Assembly: GCF_963583255.1 (NCBI RefSeq)
Contig: NC_084808.1
Location: 13,043,501 to 13,107,500 of the forward strand
Length of the DNA: 64,000 nucleotides
Source: Pyrus communis
Taxonomy: Eukaryota > Streptophyta > Magnoliopsida > Rosales > Rosaceae
Reading direction: 5' to 3'
The notes under the pieces are model-generated. The model saw only the letters and a list, made by a program, of their open reading frames with translations, had not been told where the DNA came from and did not search any database. Positions 24,531 through 35,299 of this stretch are shown here, one piece after another (the first letter of the stretch is position 1; each line of letters begins with the position of its first letter). The position numbers and the translations under genes were made by a program.

Positions 24531-25030
24531 TGCTTCTCAATCAATATAAGATCATCTACGTCCCAGCTCAAGCTGTCAAGGGACAAGCATTAGCAGACTT
24601 TCTTGCCGATCATCCAATCCTAGCCGATTGGAAAATCTCAGACGACTTGCCTGACGAGGAAGTGTTCTACATCGACATCTTCCCAACATGGATAATGGAC
24701 TTCGATGGATCCACACGAGCAGACGGAATGGGAGCAAAAATAGTATTCATGTCACCACAAAGACAAGTACTACCCTATTCCTTCAAATTAAGTGAGCAAT
24801 GCTCTAATGACGTTGCTGAGTACCAAACACTGATTATTAGACTCCAAATGGCAATCGACATAGAAATCACAACGCTAGAAGTGTATGGCAACTCTAAGCT
24901 CATAGTCAATCAACTCTTGATTAAATATGAGGTAAGGAAAGATGATCTCGTCCCACACTTTTGGGTAACAACTCAATGGCTACAAAAGTTTGAGGCCGTG
25001 ACGCTAGAACATGTGCCAAGAAAATAAAAT
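24531..25030 (+). pseudogene. Second (archaeal-type) RNase H domain of Tat element 2
   Basis: A 165-residue open stretch. It starts with the connection region LLNQYKIIYVPAQAVKGQAL, then ADFLADHP. The RNase H fold follows: WIMDFDGSTRADGMGAKIVF (first acid in DFDGS), AEYQTLIIRL (Glu), then LEVYGNSKLIVNQLL, where the third acid is Asn instead of Asp. It ends KFEAVTLEHVPRK. This second RNase H marks the Tat lineage. The D-to-N change should remove catalysis; element 1 still has Asp at this place. Confidence 0.85.
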
Positions 25031-26395
25031 CAAATGGTGGACGCTCTTACTAACTTAGCCTCAAGTACAGTGCTAGAAGAAGACGAAGCTGCATACGTGC
25101 TAGATTGCCAAAGATGGGTGATCCCACTCATCACTAAAATGCTACTAAATGACATAAACATCATCTCAGTACTTTTAGTCGACACTTAAGAGTGGAGGCA
25201 ACCGCTGATTGATTACTTGGAGCATAGAAAACTTCCAGATGATCCTAGACACTGCTCTAAAATACTTTACTAAAGCTCTTTTGAAGGAGTACTTCTAAAA
25301 TGCCTAGGTAAGGAAGAAGCCAATCAAGCTATGGAAGAAGCACACTCAAGCATATACGGAGAGCAACGGTCTGGACCAAAGCTACATTTCCAGCTTAAAA
25401 GAATGGGTTACTACTGGCCAAGCATGGTGAAGGATTGCCTGGAATACGCCAAAAGGTGCCAAGCCTACCAATTCCATGCCAACTTCATACATCAACCACT
25501 TGAGCCTTTACACCCTACAGTTGCCTAATGATTGTTTGATGCATGAGGATTAGACATCGTAGGACCCATCGCACCAAAATCATCTGCCAGAGAAGCCTAC
25601 ATCCTAGCCGCAACAGACTACTTCTTTAAGTGGCCGTACCTCTAAGGGAAATCAAGAAGGAAAATGTCGTCCGTTTCATCAAAAAATATATCATTTATTG
25701 ATATGGTATACCTTATTACATCATCACTGATAACAGAAAACACTTATCCAACTGACCTCTGGACGAGCTCTGCGAGAAATATAAGTTCAAGCAGCACAAG
25801 CCTTCCATGTGTCATGCTCTGGCCAAGGGTCTTGCTGAAGCATTCAACAAAACGTTGTGCAACCTCCTAAAGAAGATGATTAGCCAAAAAAAGAGAGATT
25901 GGAACGAAAGAATAAGCGAAGCACTTTGGGCATATAGGACTACACATAGGACTCCTACCTAAGCTACGCCTTATTCTCTCGTATATGACGTGGAAGCTGT
26001 TTTGCCGCTCGAAAGTCAAAGCCTCTCACTAAGGATGGCTATATAAGAAGGTTTGACTGAAGAAGAAAACACAAAGCTATGACTTCATGAGTTGGAAACA
26101 CTTTATGAAAGGAGGCTCGGAGCTCAATAACACTAGGAATGCTACCAAGCATAGCTATCCAAGACATTCAACAAGAAAGTCTGCCCAGGGTCTTTCCAAA
26201 CTGGAGATCTTGTCTTGGCATTACGAAGGCCTATCATCACAACTCACAAGACAAAAAGCAAGTTCACGTCAAAGTGGGATGGACCTTATGTAATATAAGA
26301 AGTCTACACCCACGACGCCTACTTAATCATGGCAGAAGAGGGCTTAAAGTTCGGCCCCATCAACGACAGATTCTTAAAGCGTTGCTATCCCTAAA
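25031..26395 (+). pseudogene. Integrase remnant of Tat element 2
   Basis: The zinc region reads MEEAHSSIYGEQRSGPKLHF, then KRCQAYQFHANFIHQP, where the second Cys of C-Q-A-C is Tyr. The core then reads LDIVGPIAPKSSAREAYILA and, in other frames, the matches to HKPSMCHAL and LAEAFNKTLCNLLKK. It continues WAYRTTHRTPT and a C-terminal KVGWTLCNIRS-like stretch. At least five stops or frameshifts occur. It ends near 26395 with LKRCYP. Confidence 0.8.
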
Positions 26396-26407
26396 CCAAA
26401 TAAACAA

Positions 26408-26595
26408 AGCTCATTGCCTGCATGAGCCTAAACTGCACACGGCACAATGCTCCTTGTTCGCACGAGCTTAAAAGGCGACACTAAATGCTCCTCGCCTGCT
26501 TGAGCCTAAACTACACACAGCAACAATGCTCCTTGTCTGCATGAGCTTAAAAAATGACACCCAATGCTCTTGGCCCACAAGAGTATAAACTGTGC
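26408..26595 (+). repeat. Tandem repeat after integrase, period about 40 bp
   Basis: Five degenerate copies of ATGCTCCTTG-(T/C)-CTGCATGAGCCTAAAC occur at about 26414, 26448, 26489, 26528 and 26565. They sit between the end of pol and the antisense PMD gene. Confidence 0.65.
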
Positions 26596-29592
26596 ATGAC
26601 AAAATCACTATCAAAAGCGTCAAAACCATCCAAACAATCCATCACTCATTTGAACTAAATCATAACTTGATCACTCCTCAACCAAGTTACCGTAGGCAAC
26701 TTGAAACTTCAAAACTTCAAGTATTGTCACATCATCAACAAAAAACACAAAAACACTTTGAAGAATAAAGAGCAAATTCAAGAATATGAAAACTTTATTT
26801 CTTTAAAGGAAGAATTTGGCTACAAAGCCTTGTTACAAAATGAGCTAAACAAAATAAATAAATAAAATAAAAGACACTACTTGAGAGTTATGTCCTTAAA
26901 ACTACGACGATGATCTTCAAGCAAGCCTTCCAAAGTCTTCAAAGTCTCTACATCGGTGGGAGACAAGGTGGGCATTTCCATGGCAGTGCCTTTCTCTTGC
27001 TCTAGGGGTGAAACCTCCTCTTGATGCTGAGAAAGTGTAGCTTCCTGCTCTGAGAGAACACCTTAAAGTCATGACACTTCGGTTTCCAACTGCTCTCACT
27101 CACGCACCAATTCTTCTAGATGTGCTTGGATGAAAGCCAAAGAAGTCTCTGTATCTTGATAACCTTCCGAAGCAGATTGCTAAGAAAATTGAACTTGGGC
27201 AATTGATAAGTCTATTGTCGCAAGCTATTGAGCTCTAACATCTGGATTCAACTTCTTCAAAAAAATAGCATGCAAGGAGTAATACTCAGCCGAGGCGGCC
27301 ATAAGTTCGGCAATCTTGACTCTTAAAAATGAGGAATCAACGTTAAGGTTGTCAATCGCAGAAACAAGCCTCTACAAGTCCCCCTTGAGCAATGAAAGAT
27401 CTTCCAATGGGCACTTTAGAATCCTCTTCTCAATATGGCTCTTGATATCCATGGTCGAGCAAAGGTTGATGTGATAGATAAGCTAATCAGTGCCACTAAG
27501 GTTCAGCCTTCTAAGCAAGATCTCGGAGCTAGCTGACAAAGGTGTTAGACGCATGATGGGCTCTTGCATAACTTCACCTACACACGGCAAACTTGGGCAA
27601 CTTGGTGGGTTTGTAATAAGCTCTGCACTGAGCGGGTCTAGAATCTCCTCGCCCGTGGGTAAACTGCTTCCAAATAGCATTTCTGTAAAGGAATGAACAC
27701 CCAAGTTCACCAAATCAAAGGACCAAGAGTGCCCAGCCTAAAAAAGACAAAGAAAGATGTTAGGAAAAAAAAAAAAAAAAAGCTAAACCAATAAAAGCAG
27801 AAGAAATCACAAGAAAGAAGGAAATACATACATCTTTCTCAAGTGATGCACGACCATCAAATTGAGGAGGCCTAAACACTTTCTTCTTCTTATGACGAAA
27901 ATTGACATCACTGTTATCCTGAACACCCTCAAGCGGTTGCTTGTTCGAAACTTCTTGACGCTGCCGCAAAACAAGCTCATCTTCGTGCGAGTCAACTTCA
28001 TCACCCGCCTCTTTAGAAGCATCTGAACGCTGAGAAGACAAACACGGGTGTGGAAGAGCTACAACCATAGGTACATCTTGCAAATGAGCTGTGCTCGCTT
28101 AATCGAAAGGTGCCAGCTCCGTAGGAACCGCAGAACGACCCTCTCTCGACTCATCATTGCATGAACGAGAATAATTGGTGTCATTTACAGTCCCTAAGTC
28201 TTTATGGTGTACCTTGGACCACCAATCTACGTAGGTATGGGTCACTAGATTACTCTTGAACTCGTCTTTGGGCGGTAGAGTGATAAAAGCATTTGTGCAT
28301 GCACAGGTACAAAACTCTCACTGCATATACACTGCTTGCAAGGATTCTGACTGTGAGTATTCCTTCAGCTTGCTTGGCATATGTTGGACAAAGCCAAACT
28401 GCTTGCTAAAACGGTGAGGACTATAAGGCTGAACAATACATCGGTCTCCTTGCTGCAAAAAAACATACCCCGAGCGAAGACTTGTAAGATAAGATAAGTT
28501 TGAGAAACGAAGGTGTGAATCATTTATGAAGCTTTGCCGTGCCGAGCCAACCTTTGGTAGATGAGCCATTCTCAAACCTTCACAACTTCTAAACAATGCT
28601 TGTGCTTGCAAATTATCAAGGCTCTTTGTAGAAAGGATGCCAGAGTACTTTGTCATCAAAGGCCCTGGCTTAGCTGAAGTTGACAAAGAATGCCTCAACT
28701 TTTCTAAAGTTGATGAAGAAAAATGAGTGTCAAAATACTCACCTAACTAACCATACACATAGTGGTAGGGGAGTACCATAGCACAATCTCCAATGCTCAC
28801 TGAGTTCGAAACAATACTCAAGCCGTCATAAATATTGTCTAAGACCAGAATTGTGAGGCTCAAAAATTCACCTGTAGCCATGTTACTAGCGACTTTAAAG
28901 GCTCCATGACAGATAAAGTTGACGTCATCTTTGGGGAAAATAAATTGACAAAGCCAACAAGCTAAGAAAGCGGCTAGGTAAGATTCTTATACATGCTCTA
29001 ACGCTACGCCAAGTTCGTCAATCGTTTTCAAATCTGAAGAAGCACAATGCTTAGCTGAACCAATGGCAACTGACGGATCTAAGTGTCCTTTTAGCTTAGT
29101 TTCTTGTTGCAGCCACTTTTCTTTTAAGGCTTCTTATACTTCATGGCACCCCAATACCAAAATTGGATCCATGAAGATATCTTCACGCCTGACTTACCCT
29201 AAGGCTCCTAGGAAGCTTGTGATATGCCCAAAACAAATAGCGGTAACTCGCAGGAAATCCTTGTCTATTGCGATGAGAAAATTCCTCCATGCTAGAAACA
29301 ACCTTGTTATAAAACTTACCATGGATTGACAAGCCTCCTATCTTGTGGAGATCCCAAAGTGAAATCGACAACTCCCCTTGAGCTGTGTGAAGTGTTTGGT
29401 CGCTGAATACCAATACTTAAAGAATGCACGAAGGACAGAAGGATGACGATCATAACTAAACAAAGATGCGTATCCAGCATGATAAAGGCATGCGTTAGTA
29501 AGCACATCTTTGGATCGGCTCAAGACATCTTCAAGCCACTCCCAGTAAAACTCAGCAATGACGGATTCTCTAGTAGTTGACAAGGTGCTATT

Positions 29593-29811
29593 TGTAATAC
29601 CCTGAATATTTTAGAAATGATGTGGATATTCATGTTATTGTTTAGGTGGAGGAAATCAGAAATAAATCATTTTATGCTTATGAAATTCGAATGGGGAAAA
29701 TGTGAAATCCCGCTTACGGATTAAGAATTAATTATATCGTATAATTTTTTGTTAAGTGGGGAATGACGAAAATGCCCTTCTTGGTTAGCGTAATTATATG
29801 AGTTTGTTACA
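29593..29811 (+). repeat. 219-bp LTR, copy 1
   Basis: Begins TGTAATACCCTGAATATTTT and ends GTTTGTTACA. It is followed by AAATTGGTATCA, the start of an initiator-Met primer site, after which the sequence departs (ACCGAAATTTC). Confidence 0.85.
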
Positions 29812-31259
29812 AAATTGGTATCAACCGAAATTTCTAATTCGGAAGCCAAACATACAGGTAGGCCATAATAAAATAATGGTTAATTATAATTCTAACTAAC
29901 CACACTAAAAAAAATAATCATTTTGTTTAATTTATGGTTGCATCTAACATCTTGGTTAGAATGCCTACGTACCCTAAATGAAGGGATCAAGCCATTTGTA
30001 GTTCACCATTTTGCTTCTAGAACAATATACTAAAATTTCATCATGATCCAACGATCGGATCTCCGCCAATCAAGAATTCAAGTGGCGGTCGACATTTTAT
30101 TTTACAAACTTACAAACCCAATTTGGGAAGATCCATATGTTGGATTCCTGGTCCATAAGTTCCCAAGGTCCTCAAATATTATGTATTATACTGTCTTAAA
30201 TTTTGGTGACGATCCAATGGTCGGATCGTCGGTTCCTAAATTAATCAAAGCATTGTATTATAGCAAAGCTTAGGTTCAACCAATCCACCTATGCCATATG
30301 ATTATCAAATTTAGACTCAAACTATCTAAGGTCGCTTAAAATGGCATCTACAGCCCTCTGGCCACACGCCGTCGTTGGTGGCGGTCGGTCGGCTTGGCTC
30401 ACAGGAAAATTTCAACTATTTCTAAAAATTCTCAAAATTTGTAGAAATGAAGATCTTTAAGAGTAGAGCAAACTTTATATCTGTAGCCAAGTACAATTTG
30501 GCCAAGAAAAGCTCCAATTTCCCTCGAACCCGTCAAAAACACTAAGAATGGTTGGCTTCGATCCGTCACCTCCGATGCTCCACCGCCCCTATAGTTGTTT
30601 TGGCTTTGTTCCAAGCCTCAAGAAGATGCTATAGGTGGTGGTAATCAAAGAAATTTGTTTCAAATTTAGGGATTGACCTCTATGAATCCGCACACCTACC
30701 GGTGCGATTTTCCCAATTTCAAGGCTAATGTGTATCTAATTTGGGGTGTAATAGGTAGAGGGAATGATGGGAAATGATTTCCAAGTGGTGAGGGGATTCA
30801 AATCGCCAAAAATTGGCTGGGAGACCACCGGATTTCCATGGTGCCGCCGGTTAGGTTGTATGGGTCAAGAGACCCGTTTCTTCCCTTCTCCCTCACTTCC
30901 TTGGTTTCTGATTGGTCCTTCCAATCCCTCTTTACTTTCTTTTCTCTCTTTCCTGCTTCATCTCAGCCACCCATGTGGCACTCCCATTTTTCCATAAAAT
31001 CTAGAGCCATTCAATTTAATAGCAAAATCATTATTTCGCCCTTAACTTCAATCGTTAATAACTTATTCGTTATAACTCCGTTTCATGAACGGTTTTCGCC
31101 TACGCATTCATAGGATCGAACTCTATCCAACTATGTCAAGAAACTTAACATAATAAATGAGGATAAAAGGCGTCCTGGTAAAATTACGTTTAGCCACTTA
31201 GTGGCATTTTCACCACTTCACCTTATCGATAAAATTTTTCCACATAATCACATATTTTA
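29812..31259 (+). other. Non-coding interior between LTR copies 1 and 2
   Basis: Contains CCAACGATCGGATC and CCAATGGTCGGATCG strings. Its right end (CGTTAATAACTTATTCG, then a TTTTCGCC...ACGCATTC block) resembles 57080-57130. It therefore looks like part of a longer gypsy LTR. No ORF of note. Confidence 0.45.
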
Positions 31260-31478
31260 AATTATTCCCTGAATATTTTAGAAATGATGTGGATATTCAT
31301 GTTATTGTTTAGGTGGAGGAAATTAGAAATACATCAATTTATGGTTATGAAATTTGAATGGGGAAAATGTGAAATCCCGCTTTTGGATTAAGAATTAATT
31401 ATATTGTATAATTTTTTGTTAAGTGGGGAATGACAAAAATACCCTTCTTGGTTAGCGCAATTATACGAGGTCGTTACA
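31260..31478 (+). repeat. 219-bp LTR, copy 2
   Basis: Collinear with copies 1 and 3, but the first bases are changed (AATTATTCCCTG instead of TGTAATACCCTG). It ends GAGGTCGTTACA and is joined directly to a full TTGGTATCAGAGCC primer site. Confidence 0.85.
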
Positions 31479-31550
31479 AAATTGGTATCAGAGCCAATCC
31501 TTGCCCGGAAGTGTACCATCGAGGACGTTGGGCCCCTAAGGGGGGTGGAT
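31479..31550 (+). mobile_element. Cassandra interior (primer site to purine tract)
   Basis: Runs from AAATTGGTATCAGAGCC (complement of initiator tRNA-Met) to CTAAGGGGGGTGGAT, the purine tract just before the Cassandra LTR. TRIM elements have such minimal interiors and encode no protein. Confidence 0.75.
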
Positions 31551-31843
31551 TGTAAGATCCCATATTGCCTAGGGGAGTGCATCCTGTAAGCCTTATATGT
31601 ATATTCCCATCTCTACCTAGCACAAGGCCTTTTGGGAGCTCATTGGCTTCGGGTTCCGTAGGAACTCCGAAGTTAAGCTAGTCCGGGCGAAAGCATTCTC
31701 AGGATGGGTGACCTACTAGGAAGTTGCTCATGAGTTCCTAGAAACAAAACCGTGAGGGTGCAGTCGGGGCCCAAAGTGAACAATATCGTGCTACAGTGGA
31801 GTGTTGCCTGGGATGTGGTGGGGGCCTGGGTCGGGATGTGACA
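31551..31843 (+). repeat. Cassandra-type TRIM LTR (293 bp) with 5S-like domain
   Basis: Begins TGTAAGATCCCATATTGCC and ends GGTCGGGATGTGACA. The middle (about 31655-31738) has the plant 5S rRNA internal promoter pattern: GAAGTTAAGC (A box), CTCAGGATGGG (intermediate element) and GGATGGGTGACCTACTAGG (C box). Cassandra elements carry such a 5S-derived sequence in their LTRs. It has Cassandra-specific text on both sides, so it is not a 5S gene. Confidence 0.9.
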
Positions 31844-33104
31844 AAATTGGTATCAGAGCGAACGATCCTACTTCCTAATTTGTTATATTCTTGAATGCAT
31901 TATTTCACAATTTTGGTGAATGAGTTGGCACTCATGTGATATATATGGTGCAACTCCATTGTGATTATGGAGTTCAGTTGGAGTAAATTATGATTGCATT
32001 GTGGTTGCATATTTCATTATTTCTATGAATATGTGAGTTACATATATGTATTATGGATTACTCACGTGTGTTGTTGCGAGCATAGATTCTTGTGGATTAA
32101 AAATACAGGTTCCCAGGATGATTTTGATGACCTGAAAGTGAAAGGGATTGTGAGGTTCCCCTGGGTTTCGATCCCCTAAACCTTCAGAGGTTGTTATACG
32201 GTCGGGCTGCTCCTGCGGGATAATTTATGTGGTATAGCCGTTGGAAATGGACGCTCTTAGATTGAGAGTTACTAGGAGTGAGGGGCATCGCGTGTTGCCT
32301 TGGGTTGCGATTCCCTAAACCTTTGGAGGCCTACATGGTCAGACTTGTACCATATCCTGTGAGGAGGGTACTTGGTTTTGAGGTGTAAGATTAAATGGAC
32401 ACTCTCGTTACCTTACTTCATGCTGTTGTGGTTAGATTGAAGTGAGGGTAATCGGCTGCGGGACCGGTCATCAAGTTGAATTATGTTGGCACCCGAGTTC
32501 TGAGAGAGAATCACAGTGACAGATGTGTATAACCAATGATGGTAAGTGATTTTACTAGTGATTGTGATTGGAAAATGAATTTGGCTGGAATTTCTGATAT
32601 TTGATTTGCCAATTTTAATTGTTTGGCTTGAAATTGATATATTTATTTAGCCACTGATGGTTATGGCTAGAAATTTTGATATTTATTTGGCTGATGACGG
32701 TTACGGCTTGAATTTATGATATTTGTTTTGCCAAGGATGAAAATGGCAAAATTTTCTAATGTTTGATATCGCCAGTGATTATGGCTAGAAATTTTAAAGA
32801 AGAATTGTTGTAATGGCTACATATAGCCAATAATGGTAAGTGGTTTACCAATGATTGTGCCATTATTTTGCCAATGTGTATTGCTAGAATTTCCGATATT
32901 TATTCTACCAATGAGTGTGGTAGGGAACCTATGTGTAAATGATTACTTCGTGGAAGTATTTATTTCTGGGGGCTTGAATAAAATCGTAGACTGAGTTTAT
33001 GATTTTATTCACTATAAATGAAATGTTGGAATTAGCGTTAATTCCTCTTTCGTTATTCGAGGGTAGAAAACTCGAGGACGAGATTTATTTTAATGGGGGT
33101 CGAA
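31844..33104 (+). other. Interior with primer site and purine tract, no ORF
   Basis: Starts AAATTGGTATCAGAGCGAACG. It contains a run of similar AT-rich phrases (GGCTAGAAATTTTGATATTTATTTGGC and relatives, 32580-32910) that look like a decayed tandem repeat of about 50-60 bp. It ends CGAGGACGAGATTTATTTTA then ATGGGGGTCGAA, a purine tract like those of chromovirus-type gypsy elements. Confidence 0.6.
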
Positions 33105-33323
33105 TGTAATACCCTGAATATTTTAGAAATGATGTGGATATTCATGTTATTGTTTAGGTGGAGGAAATCAGAAATAGATCACCTTATGGTTATGAAATTC
33201 GAATGGGGAAAATGTGAAATCCCGTTTACGGATTAAGAATTAATTATATCATATAATTTTTCGTTGAGTGGGGAATGAAGAAAATGCCCTTCTTGGTTAG
33301 CGTAATTATACGAGGTCGTTACA
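33105..33323 (+). repeat. 219-bp LTR, copy 3
   Basis: Begins TGTAATACCCTGAATATTTT and ends GAGGTCGTTACA. It is followed by the target duplication CTATT and the resumed PMD sequence. Confidence 0.9.
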
Positions 33324-33753
33324 CTATTCCAAGGCATAGCTCCGTTACGGATGGGATCGCTAAGAAGCTCAAATGAAACCGGTGGATTGTTATGAACATG
33401 GTGTGAAGGATTCAAGATAAGAACTTAGATGTACACAGCTTCTTCTTCATATTTGGTTGACCAAAATCTGTCACCTCCCATGATACATCAGAAGACCATG
33501 GCGTGATATGCATTGAGTTGTCTTTCACAGGAAGAACAAGCCCCATAGGGCCAGTTAATGGCGCACAAAGCTTCAACGTCGTTCCCTTATCTTGCGAATT
33601 GTTTTCCTTTGCAAGAATGGTGATGGTATTGCTCTTAAAGCACTTGAAAAATATCATGGCTGCAACAAAACAAACAAGGCAACATAAGCCTAAGAATGGG
33701 GCGGCAAGAAGAAAAAAAAATTGCTTCACTAAAGCAAAAGACATGCGAGACAA

Positions 33754-34589
33754 AGCTCATGAATGTTGAAGGATGACGATGATAAAGTCATAACAACGAA
33801 AATAAATTAGCCACAAACCTTGAGCAGTATAGCAAAGAGGGCAACTACAAGACGGTCGTTCAAAGCATGCTACAGTAGCAAAGAAAACCAGATTGCTATG
33901 TAATTGCACTACGCAACCCTGCAATGATTACGTAAGCAGTTTCTTGCATGCACAACAATGTCACCATCGAGGGAAACTACGACCAAAAGGCAATACACAT
34001 CGTAACCTTGCTGCCGTCTTTTGCACAGCACCACACGGTAAAAAGTGACGCACTGCAACAAGCACAAAGCAGCAAAAGGCACAGCAACAAGCAGCGCACA
34101 CAACAGCAGCAAGAACAATGCACACGGCAAGGAATTGTTGTGACAAAAACACACACCTAATTGTCCTATAAATAAGGGTCAATTGCTTCCTAATGCTATA
34201 GGGAGAATACAAACCAAATAGCAAAAGGAAAATCAAAAGAAGGAAGCACAATCTAGTTGCAAGAACGAAGAAAATTCTAAGAAAAATAAGGAAGCACATT
34301 CCAGTTACAAGAAGGAAACAAACTCGGCACAAAAAAAAAAAAAAAAAAAAAAGACATGTTTTTGCAACAAAATCAGTAAAGAGAAGAAAAGGAAACAAAG
34401 AAATACGGAAAAGGCTTTAAAATTTCTAAAACATCAAAGGAAAGTACCTTTCCTTGCCAAAATACAAAAGGGAATCCCTCCAAAGCAAGGACAAGTCTTC
34501 AAGTTTCCCAAACCAAAAGGGAAAAACAACCTCTTGCCGTGGAAAAAGAAAGGGAAGAAAAAAAAAAATGCAAATCCTACTTACCCATG
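33754..34589 (+). other. 3' non-coding region of Tat element 2
   Basis: Rich in CAACAAGCA-type strings, with an A run at 34330-34352. Short ORFs here show low-complexity protein only. The block near 34355 (ACATGTTTTTGCAACAAAATC) reappears at 39475, where it joins the protease end of element 3. Confidence 0.5.
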
Positions 34590-35299
34590 GATAACCATTA
34601 AAGCTTTCCAAAACCTTGAAAGAAATCATTAAAGCTTTCCAAAACCTTGAAGGAAATCATCAAATTTTACCACAACCTTGAAGGAAATCACCCTTATTGC
34701 CAAAATTGAAGGAGGCTCTAACTTAAGGAAGGAAAAAGCATTTTTTCCCACACCCACAAGGAAAAAATCTAAGCCTCAAAATACACCAAATGTATTTTTT
34801 CAAAAATTATGGAAAATCAATATGCACAATAAGTATGTGCTGATTTATCCACTTTCAAAATTTTCATTCAAGATCAAGCCTCTACGACCCATGAATTAAA
34901 TTTTCATTTCATTCAAGATCAAGCCTCTACGGCCCTTGAAGAAAATTTTCATTAGATCAAGCCTCTACGGCCATTGAAGAAAAATTTTATTTCTTTCAAG
35001 ATCAAGCTCCAATGGCCCTCAAAGAAAAATTTCATTTCTTTCAAGATCAAGCCTCTACGGCTCTTGAAGAAAATTTTCATTTTCACATAAGATCAAGCCT
35101 CTACGGCCCTTGAAGACAATTTTTATTTCATTCGAGACCAAGCCTCAATGGCCCTTGACGAAATTATTCATGTCAATTCAGGAAATACGCCTCTACGGCC
35201 CTTGAAGAAGCAAACTAATTCAAGATCAAGTCTCTATGACCCTTGAGTTAGAACATTCACATTGCAGGACTTAAAAATGCCTTTCCCACATGTGACAAG
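34590..35299 (+). repeat. Tandem repeats in the 3'UTR of Tat element 2
   Basis: Two linked repeat types. At 34595-34690 there are three copies of AAAGCTTTCCAAAACCTTGA with GGAAATCAT. At about 34868-35250 there are about nine copies of CAAGATCAAGCCTCTACGGC followed by CCTTGAAGAAAATTTTCATTT, with a period near 45-60 bp. The pattern continues in element 3 (39700-40300). Hypervariable 3'UTR repeats are known for Tat elements. Confidence 0.8.

Larger units (their letters stand above)
29593..33323 (+). mobile_element. Chimeric LTR element with three 219-bp LTRs and a Cassandra segment, nested in the PMD gene
   Basis: The insertion is flanked by CTATT (29588-29592 and 33324-33328), and the PMD reading resumes on each side. 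Order: LTR, primer site, 1.4 kb, LTR, primer site and Cassandra interior, Cassandra LTR, primer site, 1.26-kb interior, purine tract, LTR. No protein domain is visible, so it is non-autonomous. The strand is set by the primer sites (TTGGTATCA) and the final tract TTAATGGGGGTCGAA. Confidence 0.8.
26877..33753 (-). pseudogene. Antisense Plant Mobile Domain (PMD) gene carried by Tat element 2
   Basis: Read on the minus strand, from 33753 to 26877 and skipping the insertion at 29593-33323, one broken protein emerges. It starts with a hydrophobic stretch (FFFLLAAPFLGLCCLVCFVA), then ITPWSSDVSWEVTDFGQPN. The PMD core follows: LTNACLYHAGYASLFSYDRH, PSVLRAFFKYWYSATK, GELSISLWDLHKIGGLSIHG and RCIVQPYSPHRFSKQFGF. 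Next is an acidic/basic region (HKKKKVFRPPQFDG). A likely intron (about 27737-27827) has GTATGT and TTTTTTTTAG ends. The last part is a coiled coil (LEELVRE, EQEATLSQHQEEVSPLEQEK) ending ITLK and a stop at 26877. PMD proteins are related to host MAIN/MAIL genes. Antisense ORFs of this kind are known in Tat elements; their role is unknown. Several stops and the insertion make this copy dead. Confidence 0.8.

Noticed and set aside
31655..31738. A 5S rRNA gene
   Set aside because: The internal promoter text is there, but the flanks are Cassandra LTR on both sides with a primer site and purine tract. It is a TRIM LTR, not an rRNA gene.
33961..34398. Minus-strand ORF of 145 residues rich in Phe, Leu and Cys
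   Set aside because: Low-complexity translation of A-rich and CAACAAGCA-type UTR repeats. No PMD text continues into it, so I did not extend the antisense gene there.
34860..35250. CRISPR-like regular repeats
   Set aside because: Repeats are degenerate and contiguous, without unique spacers, and sit in a retrotransposon 3'UTR of a plant genome.
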